Part shown: one piece after another, positions 22,313-35,279 of the stretch
Numbering within the stretch: the first letter of the stretch is position 1
Layout of the letters: every line of letters begins with the position of its first letter
Assembly: GCF_963678635.1 (NCBI RefSeq)
Contig: NC_087065.1
Location: 1,176,001 to 1,240,000, forward strand
Direction: 5' to 3'
DNA: 64,000 nt
Origin: Symsagittifera roscoffensis
Lineage: Eukaryota; Xenacoelomorpha; Acoela; Convolutidae
Translations under genes and position numbers: made by a program
Notes under the pieces: generated by a model
What the model was told of the DNA's origin: nothing
The model's database searches: none
The model's input: the letters and a program-made list of their open reading frames with translations, nothing else

Positions 22313-23744
22313 TAACCCTTTTTGTTTGCTTATGCTTTTTTGGCATTGTTGCCCTATCGTAGAAGTATTTTTTTGCTGTTCGCAATTTGCGCTGTAGTTT
22401 CTGTTTGCAATTTGCGCTGGTGTTTGCAGTGTTACTAACCCTGACTTTGTATGTTTTCTTTTGTATGTTATTTTTCCTTGCTTGAATACCTTTTTCTGCT
22501 CAAATGATTTCGCTTTTTACATTATTGACTTAGCAACCCAATTTGATTCGTTTTATGGAAAAAATAAAATTTATGCTCCCCCTAGTTTGCAAAAAAAATT
22601 ACATTTATAAATTGAATTTTTTGTCGACTGAATGATTCCGTCCCATTTTTTATCATCGGCTTACTGGCCGGATATTTTATTCTGAATTGTTTTGGTAAAT
22701 TTGAAGTATTTCCAAGAAGGTTTACAGTATGTATTTCCAAGTATTTGAAGTATTTCCAAGTTGGTAAATATAGTTGGCTGGTTTTTATACGCACAAAGTT
22801 ATTCAGATGCAAAGTTTTGATTTATTTTTTCATCTAAAAAAGCGTGGCTTGAAAAATGATTTTTAATTGAAATCAATTTGATTTGAATGAAATCAATTCA
22901 AGCTGATGACAAAACGTATTGTGTTCTAATGTGAATTTTCAAAAAAAATTCATAAAAATTCCAACATTTTATTCTGCAATTTTGACTGGACTGTCTTCGA
23001 AGATAAACCGGCGGTTGTCGCTCGATATTCAGTAGTGTTGTTTCTTTTTCGTCTTTTTTTTGTTAATTTTTTTTGTAATTTTGCTCAAATAACGTAGCAT
23101 ATGGAGTTAAAATTCACTCAATTTGATGTGATTGGTTTCCTTTTATGAGGTTTGTTTGTTTTCCAGATTTTCTCCAAGTTCTTTTTGTGCTAATTGTTTG
23201 AAACTTTGGTTTTAATTCAATTTGTTTTTTTTCCAATTTTCTCTTTCATTTTGATATTAGTTTACAGCAGATATTAATGTTTATGTTCCCCGCCCAATTT
23301 CCTGTAGGATGTGCAGGTTGTGAAGTTGCAACATTCCAAGCAGAGTTTTTGGTGTACATGTATGAACTTTTGGATCACGATTTTCTCAAGAAACTTTTTT
23401 TCTTTGTGTTTCGATTATTTTTCGAGAAGTGTACATCCTACGCAATCTTTTCATCCGTCTGGATATATAACTCCGACTGTCTAATTTTTTCTTTTCTTTT
23501 CTTTATATGCTGCATTGTGCATCCAGAGTTATTTGACGTAAAGTTTATTGTCCTTTCTTGACTAACAAGATTCAAGACCTAATCCCTCCTATAGATTCAA
23601 TATAAACTTTTTGTTCCTAGCAGATATCTTTGACACTTTTTCCAGCTTTCCAATAGTGTTCACCTGGGTTTTCTAAAAAAAAGAACTCAAAAGGTTTGCT
23701 GCAAAGCAAATGTCGGGCCTAATTGAAAAAATCCAGTGATTTAA

Positions 23745-24080
23745 GCAATCACCAAGTCCTAGATAGTCAAACGTTTTCCTACTTTTTTTGTTCTATGCTA
23801 CCTTCTGAAGGACAAAATTATTCGTCAATTTTTTGTTCTAACCTAAAAGGCTTGTTATTGGTTTTTCTTCCTTTTAAATCTTGATAACAATTTTTCAGTG
23901 TATTTCTCCTGACTTAACATGATTTTGTTTTCCGAAAAATCAATTTTGATTCCTATGAACCATTAAAGATCACTTGTCTCAATTATCTCAAAAGTTTCAG
24001 ATAATTTTCCTCAAACCAGCTACAAAAAGTTTGCTTGTTCAACAAGACTCTATATCATCTACCCACAAGCAAATTAAATA
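23745..24080 (-). pseudogene. Ty1/copia RT fragment embedded in satellite unit
   Basis: Nearly identical to 30690-31020. On the minus strand it reads a LWVDDI motif C remnant and, after stops and shifts, the IDFSENKIMLSQE-type segment that follows the copia RT palm. It ends exactly where the next satellite unit begins (AAGCAAATTAAA), so a chunk of copia was incorporated into one unit and moved with it. Confidence 0.65.
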
Positions 24081-27000
24081 TTGAACAAAAATCGATACTT
24101 TGTTATTAAAATTGAAAACCGGAGCTTCGTAACTCTTGCGATACAATTTATGTATAATTATTACAGCATAAAAACTTATGTAACTTAATTCAGATGTTTC
24201 AAAGAAGTCATAATATTTCAAACATAAAAACAATCTTTCCAACCTTAAGACCTCTGCTGACGCCAGACAAATAACCAATTGTGAATGAGAAAAAAATTGA
24301 AACATTATTGCATGTTGTATATATTCTTCCACTTGCTATCAGCAAGGATATTGTAATCGTGTACTAGACTATTTTCCCGTAAATAATTTTGTTCACATAA
24401 TGGTCAATATTGGGGCTCTTTTTCCTTTTCCCCCCACCCCACTCAAACATGAAGTTTGTGGTCTAGCGAGTGGTTTTACAAGGTTAATTATGAAGAACAA
24501 ATATGTTCGTGATGGCCTACTCAGTCCGCATGTCAAATTTCATGACAATTGGACAAAGTGAACAGAAGATTCAAATAAAAAACTTGCAGGTGGGGGAAAA
24601 GGAAAAAGAGTCAACATTAGAAATGGTAACTTTTCGCGCTATTTTTTATCATCGGCTTTCTGGCCAGATATTTTATTCTGAATTGTTTTGGTAAATTTGA
24701 AGTATTTCCCAGAAGGTTCAAAGTATGTATTTCCAAGTATTTGAAGTATTCCCAAGTTGGTAAATATAGTTGGCTGGTTTTTATACGCACAAAGTTATTC
24801 AGATGCAAAGTTTTGATTTATTTTTTCATCTAAAAAAGCGTGGAAAAATTTTTTTTTCAACTTTTTGGTAGGCTTGAAAAATGATTTTCAATTGAAATCA
24901 AATTGATTTGAATGAAATCAATTCAAGCTGATGACAAAACGTATTGTGTTCTAATGTGGGGTATGCCCGGTTTTTATATGCGCAAACTTTTTTAAATGCA
25001 AAGTTTTTGATTTATTTTTTCAGCTAAAAAAGTGTGGAAAAAAATTGTGTTTCATTTTTTTGGTTAGCTTAAAAAATGAATTTTAATTGAAATCAGTTTG
25101 ATTTGAAAGCAATTCAAGAACTTATTGTGTTCTTATGCGAGATTTTGAAAAAAAATTTATGAAAATTCCAACATTTCAATCTGTAATTTTGACTGGACTG
25201 TCTACGAAGATAAACGGCGGTTGTCGCTCAGTATTCAGGAGTGTTGATTTTTTTCGTCTTTTTATTGTTAACTTTTTTGTGATCTTGCGTTTGGAGTTAA
25301 AATTCAATCAGTTTGATGTAATTCGTTTCCTTTAATGAGGTTTGACCGTTTTTCAGCTTTTCTCCTAGTTCTTTTCGCGCTAATTGTTTGAAACTTTAGC
25401 TTTAAATGATTTTGTTTTTTTTTCCAAATTTTTACAATTTGATCTTAGTTTTTAGCAAATGTTCCCCGCCATATTTTCGGTAGGATGTGCAGGTTGTGAA
25501 GTTGCAACATTTTAAGCAAAGTTTTTGTGAACATTTAGGAACTTTTGGATCACGAATTTCTCAAGATGTTTTTTAAAATAATTTGATTTAATTTTCAAGA
25601 AGTGTACATCCTACGCAATCTTTTCATCCGTCTGGATATAAAACTCCGACTGTCTAAATTTTTTTTGATTTATATGCTGCATTGTACATCCAGAGTTATT
25701 TGACGTAAAGTTTTTTCTCCTTGCTTGACTCACAAGATTCAAGACCTTATCCCTCCTATAGATTCAATATAAACCTTTTGTTCCTAGCAGATATCTTTGA
25801 CAACTTTTTTCAGTTATCCATTAGTGTTCACCTGGGTTTTCCACAAAAGAACTTAAAAGGTTTGCTGCAAAGCAAATGTCGAGCCTGATTGGAAAAAATT
25901 AGTGCTTGAACAAAAATCGATACTTTGTTAGTAAAATTGAAAAGCGGAGCTTCGTAACACATTGCGATACAGTTTATGTGTCGTTATTATAGCATAAAAA
26001 CTTATGTAACTTAATTCAGATGTTTCAAAGAAGACAAAATATTGCAAAAAATGAAACAATCTTGCCAATCTCTAGACCTCTGCTAACGCCAGACAAAAAA
26101 ACCAATTGTGAATTTGAAAAAATTGAAACGGTATTGCATCTTGTAGGGCTGGCATATATTCTTTCACTTGCTTTCACAAAGGATATTACAATGGTGTAAT
26201 ATATTATCTTCCCGTAACTAACTTAGTTCACAATGGTTAACATTAGGACTCTTTTTCCTTCACCCCACCTCACTGAAACATGAATTTTATGGCCTAACGA
26301 GTGGTTTTACAACGTTAATTATTAAGACCAAATATGTTCGTGACGGCCTACTCAGTCTGCATGTCAAATTTCACGGGACATGGAACTTTATGGAACTTTT
26401 TTAGATGCAAAGTTTTTGATTTATTTTTTCAGCTAAAATAGCGTGGAAAAAATTTGTGTTTTTGGTTAGCTTAAAAAATGAATTTTAATTTAAATCATTT
26501 TGATTTGAAAGCAATTCAAGAACTTATTGTGTTCTTTTGCGAGATTTTGAAAAAAAAATCATGAAAATTCCAACATTTTAATCTGTAACTTTGACTGGAC
26601 TGTCTACGAAGATAAACGGCGGTTATCGCTCGGTATTCAGGAGTGTTGACTTTTTTCGTCTTTTTATTGTTAACTTTTTTGTGATCATGCGTTTGGAGTT
26701 AAAATTCAATCAGTTTGATGTAATTCGTTTCCTTTAATGAGGTTTGACCGTTTTTCAGCTTTTCTCCTAGTTCTTTTCGCGCTAATTGTTTGAAACTTTA
26801 GCTTTAAATGATTTTGTTTTTTTTTCCAAATTTTTACAATTTGATCTTAGTTTTTAGCAAATGTTCCCCGCCATATTTTCGGTAGGATGTGCAGGTTGTG
26901 AAGTTGCAACATTTTAAGCAAAGTTTTGGATCACGATTTTCTCAAGAAACTTTTTTTCTTAGTATTGCGATGAAGTTTCAAGAAGTGTACATCCTATGCA

Positions 27001-27760
27001 AACTTTTCATCCGTCTGGATATATAATTCCGACTGTCTAATTTTTTCTTTTTTTGATTTATATGCTGCATTGTACATCCAGAGTTATTTGACGTAAAGTT
27101 TATTTTCCTTCCTTGACTAACAAGATTCAAGACCTTATCCCTCCTATAGATTCAATATAAACCTTTTGTTCCTAGCAGATATCTTTGACAACTTTTTTGA
27201 GTTTTCCATTAGTGTTCACCTGGGTTTTCCACAAAAAAACTTAAAAGGTTTGCTGCAAAGCAAATGTCGAGCCTGCTTGAAAAAATTCAGTGCCTGAACA
27301 AAAATCGATACTTTGTAAGTAAAATTGAAAAGTGGAGCTTCGTAACACATTGCGTTACAATTTATGTGTCATTATTATAGCATAAAAACTTATGTAACTT
27401 AATTCAGATGTTTCAAAGAAGTCAAAATATTGCAAAAAAATAAAACAATCTTGCCAATCTCTAGACCTCTGCTGACGCCAGACATAACAACCAATTGTGA
27501 ATTTAAAAAAATTGAAACGTTATCGCATCTTGTAGGGCTGGCATATATTCTTTCACTTGCTTTCACCAAGGATATTACAATCGTAGAATATATTACTTTC
27601 CCGTAAATAACTTTGTTCACAATGGTTAACATTACGGCTCTTTTTCCTTCCCCCCACCTCACTGAAATATGAATTTTATGGTCTAACGAGTGGTTTTACA
27701 AGAATTATTATTAAGACCAGATATGTTTGCTTTAGCCTAATCAGTCTGCATGTCGAATTT

Positions 27761-29015
27761 CACGACAATCGGACAAAGTGAACAGTATTTTCAAATATAA
27801 AAATTTGCAGGTGGGGGGAAAAGAAAATGAGTCAACTTTAGAAATGGTAAATTTGAGTTCAATGCATGTTGAACTCAATTTTTTTTTGCGTCTGATGCAC
27901 ATTTGGCCTGGAGATAGCAAAAACAATAGCTATAGCAAAGGCCCTGGGTTCGATTATGGCAGGACCTAATAACCCTTTTTGTTTGCTTATGCTTCTTTGG
28001 CATTGTTGCCCTATCGTAGAAGTATTTTTTTGCTGTTCGCAATTTGCGCTGTAGTTTCTTATAGTGTTGTGATTTCAATCTGGTGTTTGCAGTGTTACTA
28101 GCCCTGACTTTGTTTGTTTTCTTTTGTTTTGTTATTTTTCCTTGCTTGAATACCTTTTTCTGCTCAAATGATTTCGCTTTTTACATTATTGACTTAGCAA
28201 CCCAATTTGATTCGTTTTATGGAAAAATAAAATTTATGCTCCCCCCTAGTTCGAACAAAATTTCAAATAAAATTTGCATTTTTTGTCGACAGAATGATTC
28301 CGTCCCATTTTTTAAAATCGGTTTACTGGCCGGATATTTTATTCTGAATTGTTTTGGTAAATTTGAAGTTTTTCCAAGAAGGTTTACAGTATGTATTTCC
28401 AAGTATTTGAGGTATTTCCAAGTGGGTAAATATAGTTGGCTGGTTTTTATACGCACAAAGTTTTTCAGATGCAAAGTTTTGATTTATTTTTTCATCTAAA
28501 AAGCGTGGCAAATTTTTTTTTTCAATTTTTTGGTAGGCTTGAAAAATGATTTTTAATTGAAATCAATTTGATTTGAAAACAATTCAAGCTGATGAAAAAA
28601 CGTTTTGTGTTCTAATGTGAATATTCTAAAAAAAATTCATGAAAATTCCAACATTTTGTTCTGCAATTTTGACTGGACTGTCTTCGAAGATAAACCGGCG
28701 GTTGTCGCTCGATATTCAGTAGTGTTGTTATTTTTCGTCTTTTTATTGTTAACCTTTTTGCAATCTTGCTCAAATAACGTTGCGTATGGAGTTAAAACTC
28801 ATTCAGTTTGATGTAATTGGTTTCCTTTTATGAGGTTTGACTGTTTTTCAGATTTTCTTTTAGTTCTTTTTGCGCTAATTGTTTGAAACTTTGGTTTTAA
28901 TTCAATTTGTCTTTTTTTCTCCAATTTTCTCTTTCTTTTTGATATTAGCTTACAGCAGATGTTCCTGTTTATGTTCCCCGCCCGATTTCCTGTAGGATGT
29001 GCAGGTTATGAAGTT
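27761..29015. repeat. 1,255-bp direct duplication, copy 1
   Basis: Starts at CACGACAATCGGACAAAG and repeats almost exactly at 29016-30271. The junction at 29015/29016 joins AAGTT to CACGAC, showing a simple tandem duplication inside a satellite unit. Confidence 0.9.
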
Positions 29016-30271
29016 CACGACAATCGGACAAAGTGAACAGTATTTTCAAATATAAAAATTTGCAGGTGGGGGGAAAAGAAAATGAGTCAACATTAGAAAT
29101 GGTAAATTTGAGTTCAATGCATGTTGAACTCAATTTTTTTTTGCGTCTGATGCACATTTGGCCTGGAGATAGCAAAAACAATAGCTATAGCAAAGGCCCT
29201 GGGTTCGATTATGGCAGGACCTAATAACCCTTTTTGTTTGCTTATGCTTCTTTGGCATTGTTGCCCTATCGTAGAAGTATTTTTTTGCTGTTCGCAATTT
29301 GCGCTGTAGTTTCTTATAGTGTTGTGATTTCAATCTGGTGTTTGCAGTGTTACTAGCCCTGACTTTGTTTGTTTTCTTTTGTTTTGTTATTTTTCCTTGC
29401 TTGAATACCTTTTTCTGCTCAAATGATTTCGCTTTTTACATTATTGACTTAGCAACCCAATTTGATTCGTTTTATGGAAAAAATAAAATTTATGCTCCCC
29501 CCTAGTTCGAACAAAATTTCAAATAAAATTTGCATTTTTTGTCGACAGAATGATTCCGTCCCATTTTTTAAAATCGGTTTACTGGCCGGATATTTTATTT
29601 TGAATTGTTTTGGTAAATTTGAAGTTTTTCCAAGAAGGTTTACAGTATGTATTTCCAAGTATTTGAGGTATTTCCAAGTGGGTAAATATAGTTGGCTGGT
29701 TTTTATACGCACAAAGTTTTTCAGATGCAAAGTTTTGATTTATTTTTTCATCTAAAAAGCGTGGCAAATTTTTTTTTTCAATTTTTTGGTAGGCTTGAAA
29801 AATGTTTTTTAATTGAAATCAATTTGATTTGAAAACAATTCAAGCTGATGAAAAAACGTTTTGTGTTCTAATGTGAATATTCTAAAAAAAATTCATGAAA
29901 ATTCCAACATTTTGTTCTGCAATTTTGACTGGACTGTCTTCGAAGATAAACCGGCGGTTGCCGCTCGATATTCAGTAGTGTTGTTATTTTTCGTCTTTTT
30001 ATTGTTAACCTTTTTGCAATCTTGCTCAAATAACGTTGCGTATGGAGTTAAAACTCATTCAGTTTGATGTAATTGGTTTCCTTTTATGAGGTTTGACTGT
30101 TTTTCAGATTTTCTTTTAGTTCTTTTTGCGCTAATTGTTTGAAACTTTGGTTTTAATTCAATTTGTCTTTTTTTCTCCAATTTTCTCTTTCTTTTTGATA
30201 TTAGCTTACAGCAGATGTTCCTGTTTATGTTCCCCGCCCGATTTCCTGTAGGATGTGCAGGTTATGAAGTT
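29016..30271. repeat. 1,255-bp direct duplication, copy 2
   Basis: Near-identical to 27761-29015, differing at only a few scattered bases, so this is the youngest duplication in the array. Confidence 0.9.
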
Positions 30272-30689
30272 GCAACATTTTAAGCAGAGTTTTGTGTACA
30301 TGTAAGAACTTTTGGATCACGATTTTCTCAAGAAACTTTTTTTCTTAGTATTGCGATGAAGTTTCAAGAAGTGTACATCCTACGCAAACTTTTCATCCGT
30401 CTGGATATATAATTCCGACTGTCTAATTTTTTATTTTTTTGATTTATATGCTGCATTGTACATCCAGAGTTATTTGACGTAAAGTTTATTGTCCTTCCTT
30501 GACTAACAAGATTCAAGACCTCATCCCTTTTATAGATTCAATATAAACCTTTTGTTCCTAGCAGATATCTGTGACACTTTTTTCCAGCTTTCCAATAGTG
30601 TTCAACTGGGTTTTCCAAAAAAGAACTTAAAAGGTTGCTGCAAATCAAATGTCGGGCCTAATTGAAAAAACTCAGTAATTTTAGCAATC

Positions 30690-31550
30690 ACCAAGTCCTA
30701 GATAGTCACACGTTTTCACACTTTTTTGTTCTATGCTACCTTCTGAAGGACAATATTATTTCGTCACTTTTTTGTTCTAACCTAAAGGGCTTGTTATTGG
30801 TTTTTCTTCCTTTTAAATCTTGATAACAATTTTTCAGTGTATATTTCCTGACTTAACATGATTTTGTTTTCCGAAAAATCAATTTTGATTCCTCTGAACC
30901 ATTAAAGATCACTTGTCTCGTTTATCTCAAAGGTTTCAGATAATTTTCTTCAAACCAGCTACAAAAAGTTTGCTTGTTCAACAAGACTCTATATCATCTA
31001 CCCACAAGCAAATTAAAGATTATTTTTTCCTACATTCCTCTTATAAAGTACTCGTCAAAAACTGAATTTTCAAAGGCTATTACTTTTAGAGTCCTCAGCC
31101 AATTTCTACCGGACTGTTTTAGCCCATAAATACTTTTCTTCAACGCAAACTTAAAGTTTTCTATCTTCACCAAACTGCTCGAATCCTTCAAATTGCTTCA
31201 TGAAGACATCTTCATCCCGTTTGGTCTTTAAATATGCAATTTAAATGTCTAACTGTCTCAACTAGTACTTATTTCGAACTTATAAGCTTGGAACTATTCT
31301 TAAAGTCGATATCTTAGTGGTACGTGAATAAGTTTTGTGAAAAATCCGCTCCCTCAACTTGGTTGAAGCCTTTAGCAAAAAATCCAGCCTTAAACCTAGA
31401 AACTTCGCCATTAGGTCCGTACTTCGAAGCAAAGTGCCATCTGCTGCCTATAGGTTTCTCTTCTCTATTTCTAACTAGTTCCAAAACTGAAAAAAAAACT
31501 CTTTTTTGCTTCTTGCCAGTCAGGGTCTGCAAAGCTTTCATCACAGTTTT
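30690..31550 (-). pseudogene. Ty1/copia reverse transcriptase, decayed
   Basis: From 31544 the minus strand reads EKPIGSRWHFASKYGPNGE followed by VSRFKAGFFAKGFNQVEGADF, which is the start of the copia RT. It continues with DEDVFMKQFEGFEQFG and a LKKSIYGLKQSGRNW-like segment, then a LWVDDI box (consensus YVDD), then IKIDFSENKIMLSQE and YTEKLLSRFKRK. Many stops and frame changes lie between these pieces, so it is long dead. RNase H and the 3' LTR are not recognisable. Confidence 0.8.
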
Positions 31551-31559
31551 GGCGAATTT

Positions 31560-32500
31560 TCGAGTACTTCTCTAAAAAATATTGCATCCATTTTTGCTTC
31601 TTCGTCACTTTCTATCTTGATTTCAAAAAAGACCTTAGACCCGTCAAAAATAAAGTTTCTAGACTTTTGTACTTTGAGTTTTCTTAATATTCTTATTTCC
31701 TTTTTGATGAATTTTTCTACTTTCCGATGTCCAAGAAAATTCCAGTTTTCACAAATTTCACATTGAGTTTTTCTCCATATAAAGACTCGTAGGGTGTTTT
31801 GCCTATAGCAAAATGAAAGCACATGTTCTTGAGATAGCCATATTAAGAGAATAAAGTCAGTTAGTTTTCGATAAATTGGCATCAAAAATCATGCAGCGAG
31901 CCATGGGAGTAATCTTTCCTCACACTCTTTCTATCATACCGTTCTCTCGAAGGGTATAAGAGCCGACGTTTTTAGTCTTATTGTCTGTTTCTTATCTGAA
32001 AATAAAGTCTGAGGCACTCCTAATTCTGCTATAAGTTTTTTCAGCTTTTCTATTGCCTCATCTCCCGTCTTCACAAATAATTTTTTACCTATCTAGAAAA
32101 ACTGTCTACAAAACCTTTAGCATATCCATAACCATTCACTGCTATAGAGTCAATACGGTCTAAAACTTAGGGTGTGAGCAGTATCTAGTGTACGGTTTGG
32201 CCTGGTGTAATAACCTTTCGGGACTGTCTTCTTTTTTGCTTTAATCAACTCACAAGTTTCACAATTCCCAACCTAAAATCAGTTTTATAGTTGCAGTGAA
32301 TCAAGTCTTTGTAGTTGCTTTGACCTATCCTACATTGCCACTGTTTCAATGAGCTAACCAAAAAACACTCGTTTTTTCCTTCAAAAGTTTCCCACAAAAA
32401 AGAAACCACTCCCCTCTTTTTATGGGTAAGTTGAACCGTTTCCCTTTCAGAAAAATGAGTTCGCACCAAAAGCAACTTTTGATCCTGCTTCTTCATTTTG
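31560..32500 (-). pseudogene. Ty1/copia integrase region, decayed
   Basis: At 32514-32245 the minus strand shows the GAG-pre-integrase style segment around QWQCRIGQSNYKDLIHC. A GFVDSF-type segment follows and, near 31885-31541, the sequence joining integrase to RT with ICENWNFLGHRKVEKFIKK. The catalytic triad cannot be followed because of stops and frameshifts. Its position upstream of the RT at 31544 fits the copia order integrase, RT. Confidence 0.65.
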
Positions 32501-32559
32501 GATACATTTATCAACGTTCGTCTATTTTCAGAGCGTGCAAAGTATCTTTCAGCTCAATA

Positions 32560-33450
32560 ACCCTAAATTTGTTTTTCTCGTCTTTTACTCTGAATCTAAT
32601 TCACTCTTCCCTTGTATTCTTGAATCAGAGAAATTTGCATTGCTAACTGATCCTTTGAAGTTATCATCTAACCTAAAAACTATATCTCGATCTTTAATCA
32701 TTTTACTGTTGGCTCTAGCGTCTGCGACTAAGTCCTCGCCCAGAGATATTCCACTAAACTTTCTATGCACTATTTCGACACCCATCCTTTCTTTTGACAC
32801 TTAAAGCAAACTCTAAGTTCGCTATTAAAGGCATGCTCTTTTTCTTTGCATTGCTTCTCGCAATTAAAATTGGCTTAACCTCTTTTCACCTCATCTAAAT
32901 TTTTCTCATCTCTACTAAATTTTTCTGTAGTGGAAAAAGTTTCAAATTGATTTTGAAGCCCTTTCAATTTAAATGAAATTTACTTTTTCCACTCACTCCT
33001 TCATTCGTTTGTTCTAAGTTATACTGATTCGCCTCTGCTCGAGTCTAATAGTCTATCACTGTTTCATTGCTTTTTTTCAAAGTTGTAAAATCAAAGATTA
33101 GTTTTTGCAGTCTGGTTCTTTCAAAACTTGAATCTCTTCCGTAAAAGATTCCAAGCTCTGCTACCATTGCCCTTGTAAGGTCTTGAAAACAGAACCGACT
33201 TTTTATCTAGAGCCTGTACGAGTTGGTATCAGGTATGCAACTGTTTTTCCTCACAATTCTTTTTCTTTATTTTTTGCAGCCTGTTTCTGATTGCATTCGG
33301 TCTTAAGCTTGGCATAGAGTTTCTATAATCAACTGTCTCATCAATGATTCTATTTGATCGCAAGTGAAAAACTCGTGCCTCGAAGTGCTCTTCAAAGTAA
33401 GAAAATCATCTTCCTTTCCCGAAAAAATAACGTATCAGTTTCGACATTTC
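32560..33450 (-). pseudogene. Ty1/copia gag/protease region, decayed
   Basis: Around 32870-32790 one frame reads a Cys-rich piece with CFKCQKKG, a nucleocapsid zinc-knuckle remnant. At 32800-32585 an open stretch with SGISLGEDLVADARANS has the position of the copia protease, with the catalytic DSGA not clearly kept. The region above 33000 is Lys/Glu-rich and gag-like only by position. The 5' LTR is not recognised. Confidence 0.5.
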
Positions 33451-33624
33451 ATTTCCAGATCTAAGTTCTTATTTCCTACTTAAAACTTACACAGTGATTA
33501 AGCTCGTATCAAAACTAAATACGCTAACTACTGCCCAGCGTAAAATTCAAAGTCCCCGTTTTCTCTTGCATAAAAAATATGTTATAACCAACATAATCGC
33601 CCGCAAATATATCTAGAAAGTATT

Positions 33625-35279
33625 TTTGATGACGTAAGTCTGATTCGGAACCTCACGGTCGGCGTACCGAATAACACATCAGCAAAGCTAAGGTCCCTCT
33701 TCAGATTTCATACTTGTGAATTTATTTTAGCAATATAGAAGTTTGTCTTTTTTTTTCTGGGTATCAGTTTTTTCTCTTTTTTGAGGCATTGCTTTCGATT
33801 TTATTTCTGTCAGATTCGAGCAACTGCGCACGGAGGTAATTTTTCCTCAGCAAAAATAATGAGTATAAATCAACAATTTTTACAAATGTTACATGAAATT
33901 TATCAGTTTGTTTCAATCTTTCTTTTACTTTTAATCTATACTCGAGCAACTGCGTTCGGAAGAAATGGTTGCTCAGCAAAAAAATGAGTATAAATCAGCA
34001 ACTTTTACAAATGTTACATGTAGTTTATCAGTTTGTTTCACTTTTTCTTTTACTATTAATCTATTTTCGAGCAACTGCGTTCGGAACAAATGGTTCCTCA
34101 GCAAAAAATGAGTATAACTCAGCAACTTTTACAAATGTTGCATGTAATTTATCATCTTGTTTCAGTTTATTTATCCAGTTTCAGTTTGTTTCTTTTATTT
34201 TATGCGCTGTGCTTCTTTTAGCGCTGTGCTCACTCAGTGCCCCTTGGTGCTGCTTTTGACTACTATTCTTCCAACTTTTTGTAGTGGATTATTCTACTCA
34301 AAGCCCTGTTTTCGCTTCCAGTTGTGTTGCCCTGCTTCTATCGTCTGACTTGTTTTCTTGAAGTTGTATTGCACTGCTTCTATCTTTGCGCAGTTTACTA
34401 ACTAAAGTTGTGTTTCTTATTTCTGTCACAGCTCCAAAGCCAATCTCAGTTTATTCGATTGAATAAACAGTCAATCTTGACTCGTATTTAGGCACTGGGA
34501 CCATAACCTATCAAGTTTAATGCAGCGACAAACGGTTGATTGAAAAAGGAGTGATTTAATGAGATTGGAGTGATAATTCCAGTTGTAATTCATTTGGTAA
34601 ATCACCCGCACAAAGTTGCTCGAACCAATGACTAAGGTTAATTCACCGGCTAATTTAAACGATCAAATGGGGAAAATGATCTTTCAATTTGAACCGAATA
34701 AGAAAGATCATTTCCAGTTCAGTTAGGAAAAATTACCAATTTTTATAGTGTTCTGGGAGTGCTCGGAAAATCAATTTTGTCTACCTAAAAAACAAAAAAG
34801 GGGCGAAAAGAGTTCGTTTTTTGTTCGTTGTGTGATGAGAGGATGAACCCTAAAGCTAAAGCATGCTCAATAGTTAAACTAAATTAGGCCTATATGACAA
34901 CAGTTATGTTCCTACATAATTCTTTTAAGCCTGCACGTCCGCTTTACTAGTCAAAATTAAAGTAAAAACTAAAAAGCTCTATGGAGTATTACTCGTTTTG
35001 GAACTTTTTATTCAATTCGAATGACGACTGAAGGGCTTTTTTTACGATAATTCAATGGACCGATTTCGATGATTGCTTGTAGTGCCGGAATTTGCGTCGT
35101 AAAAAAAACCAAAAAGACACCTGGAGAAAAAACCTACCCCTTTCGACGGTCGGAACATTTTCTATTGCCGTCTCAGCAAAGCAAAGGGATGTTTTCTAAG
35201 TACGCTTCACATAAAATATACAAATAACCATGGGAATTTTGTATTAATTCTTTCTTTATCTAAATTTTTCAATAATTTG
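33625..35279 (-). repeat. Penelope-like element pseudo-LTR, copy 1
   Basis: Matches 37191-38682 as a direct repeat of about 1.5 kb. It contains three copies of a ~126-bp minisatellite (33817-34190), a conserved AT-rich part and a stretch with CATTTCCAGTTCAGTTAGG. With the second copy it flanks an internally deleted PLE body, the pseudo-LTR arrangement known for Penelope-like elements. Small open frames here follow the minisatellite and are not genes. Confidence 0.65.
33817..34190. repeat. ~126-bp minisatellite, three copies
   Basis: Repeats start at GAGCAACTGCGCACGG (33819), GAGCAACTGCGTTCGG (~33944) and again near 34071. The other pseudo-LTR has two copies (37379-37600). Confidence 0.85.

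Larger units (their letters stand above)
20203..31020. repeat. Complex satellite array, 1.4-2.4 kb units
   Basis: The same ordered landmarks recur. ATCGATACTTTG...AGTAAAATTGAAAA is at about 20260, 21645, 24085, 25912 and 27300. GACTGGACTGTCT is at about 20936, 22985, 25190, 26591, 28670 and 29928. GGATGTGCAGGTTGTGAAG is at about 21228, 23305, 25483, 26885, 28995 and 30250. CAGAGTTATTTGACGTAAAG is at about 21421, 23523, 25690, 27077 and 30467. Units differ by internal deletions; the segment 20870-22100 is nearly identical to 26510-27720. I see no gene of its own; it contains a tRNA-like module and copia RT pieces. Confidence 0.9.

Noticed and set aside
22149-22397. 82-codon frame in the satellite
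   Set aside because: Spans the tRNA-like module and repeats with the unit; no coding evidence.
34820-34880. GTGTGATGAGAGGATGAACC in the PLE pseudo-LTR (also near 38235) as a possible hammerhead ribozyme core, since PLE pseudo-LTRs often carry one
   Set aside because: The CTGATGA...GAAA core is imperfect and no GTC cleavage site or pairing stems are visible nearby. A covariance-model search (Infernal, hammerhead models) would settle it.
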